NCBI GenBank assembly: GCA_030145595.1
Contig: JAQYVG010000053.1
Span: 310-14,914, forward strand
From: Desulfobacterales bacterium
GTDB lineage: Bacteria; Desulfobacterota; Desulfobacteria; Desulfobacterales; UBA11574
Direction: 5' to 3'
Length of the DNA stretch: 14,605 nucleotides
The notes under the pieces are model-generated. The model was given only the letters and a program-made list of their open reading frames with translations, was not told the origin of the DNA and ran no database searches. Below, piece after piece: positions 14,568 to 14,605 of the stretch. Positions within the stretch are counted from its first letter, which is position 1. Every line of letters starts with the position of its first letter. Both the position numbers and the translations under genes were made by a program.

Positions 14568-14605
14568 AGTTAAAAGTGCCTAAATTTTAGGCACTTTTAA
14601 CTTAT
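14565..14605. terminator. Perfect 20-bp palindrome, probable bidirectional terminator after ahcY
   Basis: The arms 14565-14584 and 14586-14605 are exact inverted repeats around a single T. The core is AAAAGTGCC...GGCACTTTT: an A-tract, a GC-containing stem and a T-tract, the layout of a terminator that works on both strands. It starts five bases after the ahcY stop. The window ends at the last base of the arm, so what follows is not visible. Confidence 0.8.

Overview
The window looks like chromosomal DNA of a Gram-negative, non-methanogenic bacterium, most plausibly a deltaproteobacterium of the Desulfobacterales type. That guess rests on a type IV minor-pilin operon with a very large PilY1, an adjacent sigma-54 activator, a metK-ahcY methyl-cycle pair, and many short dispersed repeats between genes. 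No marker gene fixes the taxon.

Layout. Bases 1-516 hold no gene. They are an array of degenerate 7-base units, in register over at least 202-362, with an exact 78-base duplication. From 8343 leftwards to 517 (minus strand) lies one operon: an unrecognised 90-residue membrane protein, a FimT/GspH-type pseudopilin, and PilW-, PilV-, PilX- and PilY1-type proteins. It would build the minor-pilin priming/tip complex of a type IV pilus, with PilY1 as the probable tip adhesin or mechanosensor. Upstream, 8344-8903 holds a well-matched sigma-54 promoter pointing at the operon (8599-8615) and, about 100 bases further up, a perfect inverted repeat that could bind an activator (8714-8729). The divergent gene 8904-10397 encodes a GAF-AAA+-Fis sigma-54 activator, the obvious candidate regulator.

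Bases 10425-10942 hold a decayed low-molecular-weight protein tyrosine phosphatase: frameshifted, with an in-frame stop, and running at its 3' end into another 7-base array. Next on the plus strand come panC (pantothenate/CoA synthesis), metK (S-adenosylmethionine synthesis) and ahcY (S-adenosylhomocysteine hydrolysis). MetK makes the methyl donor and AhcY removes the by-product of methyl transfer. A further heptamer array separates metK from ahcY, and the window ends in a 20-bp palindromic terminator.

The most unusual points are: (1) a composite two-hairpin element found three times, all in the pilus operon; (2) the same 7-base periodicity in every repeat-bearing intergenic space; (3) a PilY1 carrying two jelly-roll-like repeats plus a third, circularly permuted copy lodged just after the first metal-site motif of its von Willebrand A domain; (4) an unknown small membrane protein leading the operon. 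I see no phage genes, transposase, CRISPR array, tRNA or rRNA.
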